A stretch of 64,000 nucleotides of DNA from an uncultured Litoreibacter sp. (GTDB lineage Bacteria; Pseudomonadota; Alphaproteobacteria; Rhodobacterales; Rhodobacteraceae), in assembly GCF_947487515.1 (NCBI RefSeq), contig NZ_CANKWO010000001.1, positions 682,001 through 746,000 of the forward strand. The letters run 5' to 3'. The notes beneath the pieces are model-generated. The model was given only the letters and a program-made list of their open reading frames with translations, ran no database searches and was not told where the DNA came from. Of the stretch, positions 18,123-26,679 are shown piece by piece; positions within the stretch are counted from its first letter, which is position 1; every line of letters starts with the position of its first letter. The translations under genes were made by a program, and so were the position numbers.

Positions 18123-19017
18123 TACAACGCAAGCCCCTGCTCCGCGCAATCAATGGTGGGATGTCTGGGACCAGTATAAAACCCACAAAGGCGCGCTGGT
18201 TGGGGCGGTCTTCTTTCTGACAATCATACTTGCTGTGATTTTCGGGCCGTGGCTGTGGGGCATTGACGCCACTCACATCGACATTCGTGCGCGCAACCAA
18301 GGCCCCAGCATGGCCCATCCGATGGGCACCGACCAACTGGGCCGTGATACCTTTGCGCGGATGATGGCGGGCGGACGTGTGTCCTTGGCCGTGGGGCTGA
18401 CCGCGATGGCACTGGCCTTGGGGCTTGGCACTTTGGTTGGCGTTTTGGCCGGATATTTCAAAAAGTTAGATGGGGTGTTGATGCGCACCACCGATCTGTT
18501 TCTCGCCTTGCCCCTCTTGCCCCTGTTGCTGGTGATCATCATGCTGTTTCGCGACAAGCTGAACGCGGCCTTCGGGCCGGAGGGTGGCATCTTCATTCTG
18601 ATGGTCGCCGCCATCGGGGCGACGTCATGGATGCAAACCGCACGGATCGTGCGCGGCGATGTGCTGGCAATCAAAGAGCGCGAATTTGTCCTCGCCGCAC
18701 GCTCCATTGGCACCCCGAACCGACGCATGATCACCCGCCATGTCCTGCCGAACGTCATGTCCCCGATCATGGTTTCCGCCACCTTGGGGATTGCCAATGC
18801 GATCATCACAGAAAGCGCGCTGAGCTTCCTAGGCCTTGGCTTCCCACCGGATTTTCCCACATGGGGTCGCCTGCTGTTTGATAGCGTCGACTACTTGCAA
18901 CAATACCCCGAGCGCGTGATGTGGCCCGGTCTTGCGATTTCGCTGACGGTGTTGTCGGTGAACTATATGGGGGATGGCTTGCGCGACGCATTGGATCCGA
19001 AGATCCGCGGGCGGTAG
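18115..19017 (+). CDS. dppC: Peptide ABC transporter permease (DppC type)
   Basis: Second channel subunit, 300 residues. It has the N-terminal membrane helix, the conserved HPMGTDQLGRDTFARMMAGGRVSL block, and the ATPase-contact loop EFVLAARSIGTPNRRMITRHVLPN. LGLGFPPDFPTWGRLLFD near the C terminus is also characteristic. The ATG at 18115 overlaps the dppB stop by eight bases; a frame open slightly further upstream lies wholly inside dppB. It is the last gene of the five-gene operon: the next gene lies on the other strand. Confidence 0.93.
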   Translation: MTDTTQAPAPRNQWWDVWDQYKTHKGALVGAVFFLTIILAVIFGPWLWGIDATHIDIRARNQGPSMAHPMGTDQLGRDTFARMMAGGRVSLAVGLTAMALALGLGTLVGVLAGYFKKLDGVLMRTTDLFLALPLLPLLLVIIMLFRDKLNAAFGPEGGIFILMVAAIGATSWMQTARIVRGDVLAIKEREFVLAARSIGTPNRRMITRHVLPNVMSPIMVSATLGIANAIITESALSFLGLGFPPDFPTWGRLLFDSVDYLQQYPERVMWPGLAISLTVLSVNYMGDGLRDALDPKIRGR

Positions 19018-19040
19018 CTCTCCTTCCGTGCGAAACAACA

Positions 19041-19073
19041 AAAAAGGCCCGGATGCGCAATGCTCCGGGCCTT
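19041..19073 (-). terminator. Rho-independent terminator of the glycine-rich protein gene
   Basis: AAGGCCCGGA and TCCGGGCCTT form a perfect 10-bp stem around a 10-base loop. On the minus strand it is followed by TTTTTTGTTGTTT, the expected uridine tract, 26 bases after the stop of the small glycine-rich gene. On the plus strand the tract is poor, so it may act only weakly on the dpp operon. Confidence 0.85.
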
Positions 19074-19098
19074 AATCGTTCAGATGAAGTGGAAGAGT

Positions 19099-19383
19099 TT
19101 AGCCCTTCATCTTCTTCATCACCATGCCGACAACCATCTGCACGACCATGCCGCCTACGCCGCCGCCAATCAGATTACCAGCGATCGCGCCGATATCCAT
19201 GCCGCCCGCCGCATCACCGCCTGTAGCCCCCAAGAGGCCACCGATAAGTGAGCCGCCACCGACACCGCCGACCGCGCCTGCAACCAAATTGCCAATGCCG
19301 CCCATGCTGCCACCAGCATTAACTTTTCCGCCCGCCATGCCGCCAACGGCACCACCGACAAGTTGAGAAATAAGTGCTTCCAT
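19099..19383 (-). CDS. Glycine-rich hydrophobic mini-protein
   Basis: A 94-residue protein dominated by Gly, Ala, Val and Met, with repeated GG motifs (GGAVGGMAGG, GGIGNLVAGAVGGVGGGS, GGGVGGMVVQMVVGMVMKKMKG). It begins MEALISQLVGG at the ATG 19383, which follows GAGGGACC; ends in a basic KKMKG tail; and has its own terminator. The Gly-zipper spacing suggests membrane-associated or self-assembling helices. Similar short proteins are annotated only as hypothetical in related bacteria as far as I can recall. Function unknown. Confidence 0.7.
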   Translation of the reverse strand: MEALISQLVGGAVGGMAGGKVNAGGSMGGIGNLVAGAVGGVGGGSLIGGLLGATGGDAAGGMDIGAIAGNLIGGGVGGMVVQMVVGMVMKKMKG

Positions 19384-19488
19384 GAAGGTCCCTCGCTCTG
19401 TTGCCCCGCTGGTCTTTGCCTGCGGGTTGCGTAAAGTGACCATTTTTTGGGCACGTTTGTCAACATATTGTGCCTCGGAGCCGCTGAG

Positions 19489-20769
19489 CTACTCCATCTT
19501 CTCGCGAATTTTGTGAACCATCCACCAGACGATGAGCACCACGACAGGTGTCGTCACCGCCGCCAACAGCAGCTTCGACACCCCGAACGCATAGGCCGCC
19601 GGTTGCGCCATATAGAGCACCAGATTGACCGCATAGTAGCTGATCGCAACGACCGACAACCCCTCGACGGTTTTTTGCAACCGAAGCTGCAAATCGGCGC
19701 GTTGGTCCATGCTTTCCAACAGCTTTTGATTTTGCGCAGACCGCTCCACATCCACCCTCGTGCGCAACAGATCACCTGCGCGAATGGCCCGCTGTGCCAT
19801 GGTTTGCAAACGACGCTCTGTCGCCTTCACAGTGCGCATAGCTGGGTCAAAGCGGCGCATCATGAAATCAGCAAAGGACTGCCGCCCCTCAAACCGTGTT
19901 TCGCGCAACACCTCTATCCGCTGATTTACAATGGCTTCATAGGCGCGTGTTGCCCCGAAGCGAAACGATGATTCCGCCAGCAGGTTTTCCAACTCTGCCG
20001 AGGTCTCCAAAAGCTCGCGCAGCGTATCCTCCGCGCCAGTGCCGCCTTGTGTCATCGCCGACATCAGTCCCGACAAAGTGCCATCCAACACCCCCATGCG
20101 CGGCTGCAGCTCACGCGCCCGCGCAAGCCCAAGCATCGACATGCTCTTGTAGGTCTCGATTTCGCACAGCCGTTGGACGATGCGCCCGATCCGCCGTTGT
20201 CCCGTTTCCGCCTTCACGAATACTGCCAGCCGCATATGGCCCGCGGCATCGATCCGAAAATCCCCTGCAATGGTCGCCGCCCCGTCCAAGACCGTGCTTA
20301 CTGCAAGGCTTTCTGGGACGAACCAATCATCCACCAGCTTGGAAATTTCCTCTTTGCTGCTGTCGGCTTCCACACGGATCAACGCCGAGGTAATGCGCAC
20401 CCCCGGAGCCGTCGCCAGCCAGTCATTGGGGAAAATTTCGAAGGATACCGGATCAAAGGCGCGCCCTTCCATGCTTGGCATGAACAACGTGTAGGTGACA
20501 AACTCTGTGTGCTGTTCCCACTTCAGCTTGAATTTCCCCACATCCCCGAACCAATGCGTCGCCCCGGGTTGAGGGTGCGCCGCGCCATAGCGGTCCAGCA
20601 GTTCTGTCAAATGGGCGCGATCCGCATTCCGGTCTCGGTCCGCCGCTTTCTCCGAGCGCTTGATCGCAAGATAGATGGCCTCGCAGGGGGCAAGCAGCGT
20701 CGGGAACGGGCGGGCGTGAAGTTCGTTGGCCAATGCGTAGCGCAGCGGGTGGTCTTCGATAGGAGGCAT
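19489..20769 (-). CDS. DUF3422 family protein
   Basis: A 426-residue conserved alphaproteobacterial protein of unknown function. The N-terminal HPLRYALANELHARPFPTLLAP is the family hallmark. Residues ~270-360 are rich in charged helices with heptad-like spacing, suggesting coiled coils. Two hydrophobic segments near the C terminus (from about residue 374, LSVVAISYYAVNLVLYMAQPAAYAFG, then LLAAVTTPVVVLIVWWMVH) would anchor it, leaving most of the protein in the cytoplasm. This architecture resembles divalent-metal (CorA-like) channels in outline, but no GMN motif is visible. Neighbours give no clue. Confidence 0.85.
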   Translation of the reverse strand: MPPIEDHPLRYALANELHARPFPTLLAPCEAIYLAIKRSEKAADRDRNADRAHLTELLDRYGAAHPQPGATHWFGDVGKFKLKWEQHTEFVTYTLFMPSMEGRAFDPVSFEIFPNDWLATAPGVRITSALIRVEADSSKEEISKLVDDWFVPESLAVSTVLDGAATIAGDFRIDAAGHMRLAVFVKAETGQRRIGRIVQRLCEIETYKSMSMLGLARARELQPRMGVLDGTLSGLMSAMTQGGTGAEDTLRELLETSAELENLLAESSFRFGATRAYEAIVNQRIEVLRETRFEGRQSFADFMMRRFDPAMRTVKATERRLQTMAQRAIRAGDLLRTRVDVERSAQNQKLLESMDQRADLQLRLQKTVEGLSVVAISYYAVNLVLYMAQPAAYAFGVSKLLLAAVTTPVVVLIVWWMVHKIREKME

Positions 20770-20912
20770 AGAGTCACCCGTAAGTAGAAATCCTTCTCAG
20801 GTTACGCTGCTTCACTCAAATGAGAAAGATTTTTCTGTTCAATATCAAATGTTTATCGGTGTGCAACGGCATACATTAACCAAGTATGCCGCTCAGCACT
20901 TCAACCGGTCCT

Positions 20913-22085
20913 TTAGATCGTCACAACCGCCAAAGGAGGGAACCCATTGAAACCTATGGAGGAATAGGACGACGTATAGGCCCCTGTATTACGGATGAGC
21001 ACGCGATCGCCAGCCTTCAACGACAAGGGCAGTTGCATCGGGCGTTTCTCGTACAGCACATCAGCGCTGTCGCAACTTGGGCCCGCCATCACGCAAGGAC
21101 CACATTCCTCGCCGTCACGAGCGGTTTCAAACAGATAGCGGATCGCCTCGCCTTCGGTTTCTGCCAAGCCGGAAAACCGGCCAATGTCCAGATACACCCA
21201 GCGGTGCATGTCGCGCTCTGATTTGCGCGAGACCAACATAACCTCGGCAACGATAACCCCCGCCTCTGCGACCATGCCACGGCCAGGCTCCGCCATGATA
21301 CGCGCCACATCACCGAAACGCTCGGTGACCTGTGCCATCACTGCGGCGGCATAGGCGGTCGGGGCGTCGATAGCTTCGCCGTGAAACGCAGGGAAGCCGC
21401 CGCCAATGTTCAGCAAGCTAAGGTCGTGGCCCGCCTTTAGGGCGTCATGCCAGATCACCGCCAGCGCATCCAAGGTCGATGTCCACATATCCGCCCTGCG
21501 CGTTTGCGAGCCGACATGGAACGACAAACCTACCGGATCCAAGCCCAGCCCCTTCGCCACATCCAGTAAGTGCAACGCAGTGTCGCGGTCGCAGCCAAAT
21601 TTCCGCGTCAAAGGCCAGTCAGCATGTGACACCTCAACGATCAAACGGATGTAGACTTGGGCGCCAGGCGCATGCTCGGCGATTTTCACCAGCTCTTCTT
21701 CGGCGTCAGCCGCAAACAAAGTGATGCCCGCCGCATGTGCGAATGCGATGTCGGAGGCGCGTTTAATGGTGTTGCCATAGGAGATATCTGCCGGATCCGT
21801 ACCGAGGCTCAGACATAACTCGATTTCCCCGCGTGAGGCCGCGTCAAATTTGCACCCAAGGCCCAGCAGCGTCTCAATCACGGCACGTTCCGGATTTGCC
21901 TTCACGGCGTAATGGATATCCGCGCGGCCCAACCCTGCCTTAAGTGCATGATATTGCTGCGCGACCATCTGGGTATCGACCACCAATGTCGGGGCATCGA
22001 ACTCATGTGATGCGACATAGGCATCCAAACGATTGCTGATAACGGAACGGGCAGACGCCTGAGCGTCCGAGAATTGTACAGTCAT
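20913..22085 (-). CDS. Ornithine/lysine decarboxylase (alanine-racemase fold, group IV)
   Basis: PLP enzyme of 390 residues that decarboxylates ornithine (or lysine) to putrescine (or cadaverine). Lys62 in HYAVKANP binds PLP. GLSFHVGSQT, GGGFPAF and EPGRGMVAEAG are the phosphate- and ring-binding blocks. GPSCDSADVLYE carries the catalytic cysteine supplied across the dimer interface, found in eukaryotic-type decarboxylases and not in diaminopimelate decarboxylase. I prefer the second ATG (22085), because GGAG would touch the first ATG (22091) but is well spaced from the second. The gene stands alone with a leader of over 100 bases rich in stems. Substrate choice between ornithine and lysine is uncertain. 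Confidence 0.9.
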   Translation of the reverse strand: MTVQFSDAQASARSVISNRLDAYVASHEFDAPTLVVDTQMVAQQYHALKAGLGRADIHYAVKANPERAVIETLLGLGCKFDAASRGEIELCLSLGTDPADISYGNTIKRASDIAFAHAAGITLFAADAEEELVKIAEHAPGAQVYIRLIVEVSHADWPLTRKFGCDRDTALHLLDVAKGLGLDPVGLSFHVGSQTRRADMWTSTLDALAVIWHDALKAGHDLSLLNIGGGFPAFHGEAIDAPTAYAAAVMAQVTERFGDVARIMAEPGRGMVAEAGVIVAEVMLVSRKSERDMHRWVYLDIGRFSGLAETEGEAIRYLFETARDGEECGPCVMAGPSCDSADVLYEKRPMQLPLSLKAGDRVLIRNTGAYTSSYSSIGFNGFPPLAVVTI

Positions 22086-22097
22086 GGTCATCTCCAG

Positions 22098-22200
22098 TTA
22101 GACCCGGCCATAACGGGAAAAACCCGCGCGAGACCGCTCACTTCCAAGGGGAGACGTTACCGTCGCTACGTAAACACGTGTTGCGTAAACTGCTACAGGC
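22098..22200 (-). promoter_or_regulatory. Structured leader of the decarboxylase gene, possible speF-type element
   Basis: On the minus strand the leader holds, in order, a stem built on ACGCAACAC/GTGTTTACGT around the palindrome AACACGTGTT (22173-22182), a GACG-GTAA-CGTC hairpin with a GNRA loop (22153-22164), and CGGG-TTTTT-CCCG close to the start codon. A conserved RNA motif called speF has been described upstream of decarboxylase genes of this type in alphaproteobacteria. I could not check the consensus, so membership is inference. Confidence 0.35.
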
Positions 22201-22281
22201 CAGAGGCGCGTGCGTTGGCGTCTATATCAGCCATATCGTTCGAATTGTGAGTCGAAGCAATAAAAAAATGAAGCCGCTCAT

Positions 22282-22309
22282 AAAAAAATGCCCCACCAAA
22301 TGGCGGGGC
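22282..22309 (-). terminator. Rho-independent terminator of the glutathione transferase gene
   Basis: On the minus strand GCCCC-G-CC-ATTT-GG-T-GGGGC forms a stem with one mismatch and is followed by ATTTTTTTATG. It lies 24 bases after the stop of the gene at 22333. Confidence 0.85.
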
Positions 22310-22332
22310 AATTTGTCTTCGGCTCGGGCCAA

Positions 22333-23190
22333 TCAGCCCTGCAACTTGTCTTGGGTCATGGTGTCAAAATCAGACGCATTGTGACGCTCATGAAGTTGAC
22401 CTTCCAGCGGGCCGGATGTCCGGTTTACCATCAACCCGCGCTGAACCGCCGGACGCTTGGCAATCTGCTTTTGCCAGCGGATGACGTTCTCATATTCATG
22501 CACGCTCAGGAATTCTCCGGCATCATAGGCCTCCCCTGCCACCATTCGACCGTACCAAGGGAATGTGGCCATATCCGCAATCGTATATGTGTCACCCGCG
22601 AGATATTCATTGTCGGCCAGATGCTCGTCAAGAACATGCAACTGGCGCTTCACCTCCATCGAGAACCGGTCAATCGGGTATTCCTGTTTAAACGGAGCAT
22701 AGGCATAGAAGTGGCCAAAGCCACCGCCCAGATAGGGCGCCGACCCTTGCAGCCAGAACAGCCAGTTCATGGTTTCCGACCGCTTCTCGGGATCGGCAGG
22801 CAAGAATGCCCCAAACTTCTCGGCAAGGTAGAACAAGATAGAGCCGCTCTCGAACAGACGCGTGAGAGACTTCGTATCGAACAGGGCCGGAATTTTGGAA
22901 TTGGGGTTCACATCCACAAAGCCGCTGGAGAATTGATCCCCTTCCCCGATGTTGATCAACCACGCGTCATACTCCGCGCCGCTATGCCCAAGCGCAAGCA
23001 GCTCTTCGAGCATGATCGTCACCTTCTGACCATTCGGTGTCGCAAGGCTATACAGCTGCAACGGGTGCTCTCCGGTCGGCAAATCCTTGTCATGCGTTGG
23101 ACCGGAAACCGGACGGTTGATCGAAGCAAAAGTGCCGCCGGACGGTTGCTCCCACTTCCAAACCTTCGGGGGGACGTATTCGTTGGTCAT
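22333..23190 (-). CDS. yghU: Glutathione S-transferase family protein (YghU type)
   Basis: A 285-residue protein with an N-terminal thioredoxin-like domain and an all-helical C-terminal domain. The extended N terminus (EYVPPKVWKWE, then TFASINRPVSGPTHDKDLP) and the NPNSKIPAL / ESGSILFYLAE glutathione-site motifs match the YghU/YfcG-like disulfide-bond reductase group. Those enzymes reduce disulfides with glutathione without a catalytic cysteine. The ATG at 23190 follows AGGAGAAC; the open frame extends 35 codons upstream but that part is cysteine-rich and unlike the family. It lies downstream of pntAB but behind a terminator, so it has its own promoter. Confidence 0.88.
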   Translation of the reverse strand: MTNEYVPPKVWKWEQPSGGTFASINRPVSGPTHDKDLPTGEHPLQLYSLATPNGQKVTIMLEELLALGHSGAEYDAWLINIGEGDQFSSGFVDVNPNSKIPALFDTKSLTRLFESGSILFYLAEKFGAFLPADPEKRSETMNWLFWLQGSAPYLGGGFGHFYAYAPFKQEYPIDRFSMEVKRQLHVLDEHLADNEYLAGDTYTIADMATFPWYGRMVAGEAYDAGEFLSVHEYENVIRWQKQIAKRPAVQRGLMVNRTSGPLEGQLHERHNASDFDTMTQDKLQG

Positions 23191-23282
23191 GTCAGTTCTC
23201 CTTTGTGCACACAGAACCCTGCGCGATCGTAGAGTGCAATTCGAAAATGCGCACATGTTTGGTGCGGTACAGCAATTGCAAA

Positions 23283-23310
23283 AAAGCCCCGCCATTTCTG
23301 GCAGGGCTTT
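23283..23310 (-). terminator. Rho-independent terminator of pntAB
   Basis: AAAGCCC-C-GCCA-TTTC-TGGC-A-GGGCTTT pairs over 11 bp with one mismatch. On the minus strand it is followed by six T. It begins 21 bases after the pntB stop. Confidence 0.88.
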
Positions 23311-23331
23311 GTTATTTTCTGAGACCGAGGC

Positions 23332-24765
23332 TTAGTCGATCTTTGGCAGCAAGCTGTCCAAGGACGCCTTGGCATCCCCGTAGAACATCCGCGTGTTGTC
23401 CTTGAAGAACAGCGGGTTCTCGATGCCAGAGTAGCCAGTCCCTTGGCCACGTTTGGACACGAACACCTGCTTGGCTTTCCAGCACTCCAGAACCGGCATG
23501 CCAGCGATAGGCGAGTTAGGATCGTCTTGGGCCGCTGGGTTCACGATGTCGTTGGAGCCGATCACGATGGCAACATCCGTCTCGGGGAAGTCCTCGTTGA
23601 TTTCGTCCATCTCCATCACGATGTCATAGGGCACTTTGGCTTCCGCCAGCAGCACGTTCATGTGACCCGGCAAACGACCCGCAACAGGGTGAATGGCGAA
23701 GCGCACGTTCTTGCCTTGGGCGCGCAACTTGCGCACCAGCTCGGCCACCGCCGATTGAGCCTGTGCTACAGCCATGCCGTAGCCTGGGATGATGATAACG
23801 CTATCCGCCTCATTCAGAGCCGTTGCCACGCCGTCCGCATCGATGGCGACTTGCTCGCCTTCGACTTCCATCTGTGGGCCAGCTGCGCCGCCGAAGCCGC
23901 CCAAGATGACCGACACGAAGGACCGGTTCATCGCCTTACACATGATGTAGCTGAGGATCGCACCAGAAGAGCCAACCAACGCCCCGACCACGATCAACAG
24001 ATCGTTGCCAAGCGAGAAGCCAATCGCCGCCGCAGCCCAGCCGGAGTAGCTGTTCAGCATGGAGACAACCACCGGCATATCCGCGCCGCCGATGCCCATG
24101 ATCAGGTGGTAGCCGATGAACAGCGCCGCCAAGGTCATGATGAACAGCGGGAAGAAGCCACCAGTGTTGAAGTACCAGATCAAAGCAAGCAGAGAGATGG
24201 CCGCCGCACCGGCGTTCAGCATGTGACCGCCCGGCAGCTTTTTCGCCGCAGAGTCCACTTTGCCCGCAAGTTTGCCGTAAGCCACAACGGAGCCAGTGAA
24301 GGTCACAGCCCCAATAAAGATGCCCAAGAACAGCTCGACCCGCAGGATGCTGATCTCAACGCCCGACTTATGGGCCAACAAGGCCGCGAAGCCCTCGAGC
24401 GCATGACGCTCTTCGTCGCCCATGGCCATAACACGGCCCAACTCGATATGTGCGATCAGGCCAACGAAAACCGCCGCCAAACCGACAAGCGAGTGCATCG
24501 CTGCCACCAATTCCGGCATCTCGGTCATTTGAACCTTAGTGGCCAATTGATACCCGATAGCCCCGCCACCTGCGATCAGCAGCAGCGACAAGAACCAATA
24601 GCCCGCACCGGGGCCGACCAGCGTCGCGGCCACGGCCAAAGCCATGCCCACAATGCCATACCAAACGGCGCGTTTCGCGCTTTCTTGGCCAGACAAGCCG
24701 CCAAGCGACAAGATGAAAAGTACTGCGGCAACAACGTAAGCCGCGGTGGTAAATCCGAATTCCAT
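23332..24765 (-). CDS. pntB: NAD(P) transhydrogenase subunit beta
   Basis: Membrane subunit of the proton-translocating transhydrogenase, which uses proton-motive force to reduce NADP+ with NADH. The 477 residues comprise about nine membrane helices (residues ~1-260) and a soluble NADP-binding domain III. Domain III has [39 protein letters not shown] and [14 protein letters not shown], the fingerprint for NADP. The start lies 15 bases downstream of the pntA stop, so both are on one transcript that ends at the hairpin near 23,300. Confidence 0.96.
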   Translation of the reverse strand: MEFGFTTAAYVVAAVLFILSLGGLSGQESAKRAVWYGIVGMALAVAATLVGPGAGYWFLSLLLIAGGGAIGYQLATKVQMTEMPELVAAMHSLVGLAAVFVGLIAHIELGRVMAMGDEERHALEGFAALLAHKSGVEISILRVELFLGIFIGAVTFTGSVVAYGKLAGKVDSAAKKLPGGHMLNAGAAAISLLALIWYFNTGGFFPLFIMTLAALFIGYHLIMGIGGADMPVVVSMLNSYSGWAAAAIGFSLGNDLLIVVGALVGSSGAILSYIMCKAMNRSFVSVILGGFGGAAGPQMEVEGEQVAIDADGVATALNEADSVIIIPGYGMAVAQAQSAVAELVRKLRAQGKNVRFAIHPVAGRLPGHMNVLLAEAKVPYDIVMEMDEINEDFPETDVAIVIGSNDIVNPAAQDDPNSPIAGMPVLECWKAKQVFVSKRGQGTGYSGIENPLFFKDNTRMFYGDAKASLDSLLPKID

Positions 24766-24780
24766 GATCTCTACCCCTAC

Positions 24781-26355
24781 TTACGATTTCTGGAACATGG
24801 CGAGCATACGCCGTGTCACAAGGAAGCCGCCGAAGATGTTAATGCCGGTCATGAAGACCGCCAATGCCGCCAGCAAGATCACAAGGAAGGACCCTGACCC
24901 GATCTGCATCAAAGCACCCAAAATGATGATCGACGAAATGGCGTTGGTCACCGCCATCAGCGGGGTGTGCAGCGAATGCGCCACGCCCCAGATCACTTGG
25001 AAGCCGATAAACACCGACAACACAAACACGATGAAGTGCTGCATGAAGCTTGCCGGCGCCACAAGGCCCACAGCCAGCAACAGTGCCGCACCAACCGCAA
25101 TCAAAGTGACCTGCGTTTTGGTCTCTTTCTTGAAGTCCGCAACCTCTTGGGCCGCTTTCTCTTCTGGTGTCAGCTCTGGCACAGCCGCCTTCTTCGGCGC
25201 TGCAGCAATCGCCGCCACTTTAGGGGGTGGAGGCGGGAATGTGATCTCTTTGTCGAAGGTCACAGTCGCGCCGCGGATCACGTCATCTTCCATGTCATGC
25301 ACGATCACACCGTCTTTTTCTGGTGTAAGGTCGAACAACATATGTCTGATATTGTTGGAATAAAGCGTAGACGCCTGCGCGCCCATCCGTGATGGGAAGT
25401 CGGTGTAGCCGATGATGGTCACGCCATTCTCGGTGACGATCTTCTCGTCCATGACGGTCAGCTTACAGTTGCCGCCCTTCTCTGCCGCGAGGTCCACAAT
25501 GACCGAGCCCGGCTTCATCGCCGCAACCATGTCTTCGGTCCACAGCTCTGGCGCTTCGCGGTTCGGGATCAACGCGGTGGTGATTACGATATCGACCTCT
25601 GGGGCCAATTCGCGGAACTTGGCAAGCTGTGCTTCGCGGAACTCCGGCGAGGACACGGACGCATAGCCGCCCGATGCGGAGCCATCTGCCTGCTCTTCCT
25701 CAAAGTCGAGGAACACGAACTCGGCGCCCATGCTCTCGACCTGCTCCGCCACTTCGGGGCGCACGTCGAACGCAAGTGTAATTGCCCCAAGAGATGTCGC
25801 AGTGCCGATCGCGGCCAAGCCAGCCACACCAGCGCCCACAACCAGAACCTTGGCGGGTGGAACTTTACCCGCAGCCGTCACCTGACCGGTGAAGAAGCGG
25901 CCAAAGTTGTTGCCGGCCTCGATCACCGCACGGTAGCCTGCGATGTTTGCCATGGACGACAGCGCGTCCATCTTCTGCGCGCGAGAGATACGCGGAACCA
26001 TTTCCATCGCGATCACACGGGCGCCAGCTTTTTTGGCGGCGTCCATGCCTGCCTCGTTGGCAGCGGGGTTGAAGAAAGAGATCAGGGTTTGCCCGTCACG
26101 CAGCTTTTTGCTTTCTGTCGTGGTGGGTTGGCGCACTTTGACGACGACGTCGGCAACCTTCCACAATGCGGCGGCGGTCTTTACGACCTCAACGCCCGCA
26201 TCTTTGTAGGATTTATCAGAGAAGCCAGCCATAGCACCTGCTCCGGTTTCGATCACACACGTGTGGCCGAGCTTCTGGATTTGCAGTGCTGATTCAGGCG
26301 TCATGGCAACCCGTGCCTCGCCTTCGTAGGTTTCTTTCGGTGCCCCGATTTTCAT
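24781..26355 (-). CDS. pntA: NAD(P) transhydrogenase subunit alpha (unsplit)
   Basis: NAD(H)-binding subunit, 524 residues. MKIGAPKETYEGEARVAMTP begins the alanine-dehydrogenase-like domain; VLVVGAGVAGLAAIGTATSLGA is the dinucleotide-binding loop, and the mobile loop is near YTDFPSRMGAQAS. A proline/alanine linker (FPPPPPKVAAIAAAPKKAA) leads to three or four C-terminal membrane helices. Many alphaproteobacteria split this subunit into PntAa and PntAb; here it is one polypeptide. The promoter lies in the 324-base gap shared with kynU. Confidence 0.96.
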   Translation of the reverse strand: MKIGAPKETYEGEARVAMTPESALQIQKLGHTCVIETGAGAMAGFSDKSYKDAGVEVVKTAAALWKVADVVVKVRQPTTTESKKLRDGQTLISFFNPAANEAGMDAAKKAGARVIAMEMVPRISRAQKMDALSSMANIAGYRAVIEAGNNFGRFFTGQVTAAGKVPPAKVLVVGAGVAGLAAIGTATSLGAITLAFDVRPEVAEQVESMGAEFVFLDFEEEQADGSASGGYASVSSPEFREAQLAKFRELAPEVDIVITTALIPNREAPELWTEDMVAAMKPGSVIVDLAAEKGGNCKLTVMDEKIVTENGVTIIGYTDFPSRMGAQASTLYSNNIRHMLFDLTPEKDGVIVHDMEDDVIRGATVTFDKEITFPPPPPKVAAIAAAPKKAAVPELTPEEKAAQEVADFKKETKTQVTLIAVGAALLLAVGLVAPASFMQHFIVFVLSVFIGFQVIWGVAHSLHTPLMAVTNAISSIIILGALMQIGSGSFLVILLAALAVFMTGINIFGGFLVTRRMLAMFQKS

Positions 26356-26679
26356 TGAGGGTCCCCCATAGTCTAGTTCAGTTTCATGCGCAGATAGGCT
26401 TTCAATATAGTTGCTCCTAGCGATTCACAAGGCACTGGCACAGTATACGAAAGTATACCGCCCCAAGCCTCTACCCAGACGCAATAATATGTCTCTATAG
26501 ACACCGTGGTTCTTCACATTAAGGTGTTCCAAACCCAACAACATGGCGCATTCAACCGACCGCAACCGATGACTCACCAACAGCAACTCGCGGGCATATA
26601 GCTGGCCCTGCATGGCCTCAACGACAACCTCAGCGCCCCGCCGCTTGATCCTCAGCCGATAAGTTTAAGGATTTTCCAG
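26356..26679. other. Divergent control region pntA / kynU
   Basis: No convincing gene. Two symmetric elements stand out. GTATAC-GAAA-GTATAC (26443-26458) is a 6-bp palindrome repeated after four bases. TGTCT-CTAT-AGACA (26490-26503) is a 5-bp inverted repeat. Both fit regulator-binding sites for one or both divergent genes. A 62-codon frame (26425-26613, minus) lacks a ribosome-binding site and any family resemblance. Confidence 0.45.

Noticed and set aside
23443-24897. 484-codon plus-strand frame opposite pntB and pntA
   Set aside because: It is rich in His, Arg and Gln, has no family resemblance and lies wholly antisense to well-conserved transhydrogenase genes.
26425-26613. 62-codon frame in the pntA/kynU gap
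   Set aside because: No ribosome-binding site or homology; it also overlaps the two symmetric elements expected in a control region.
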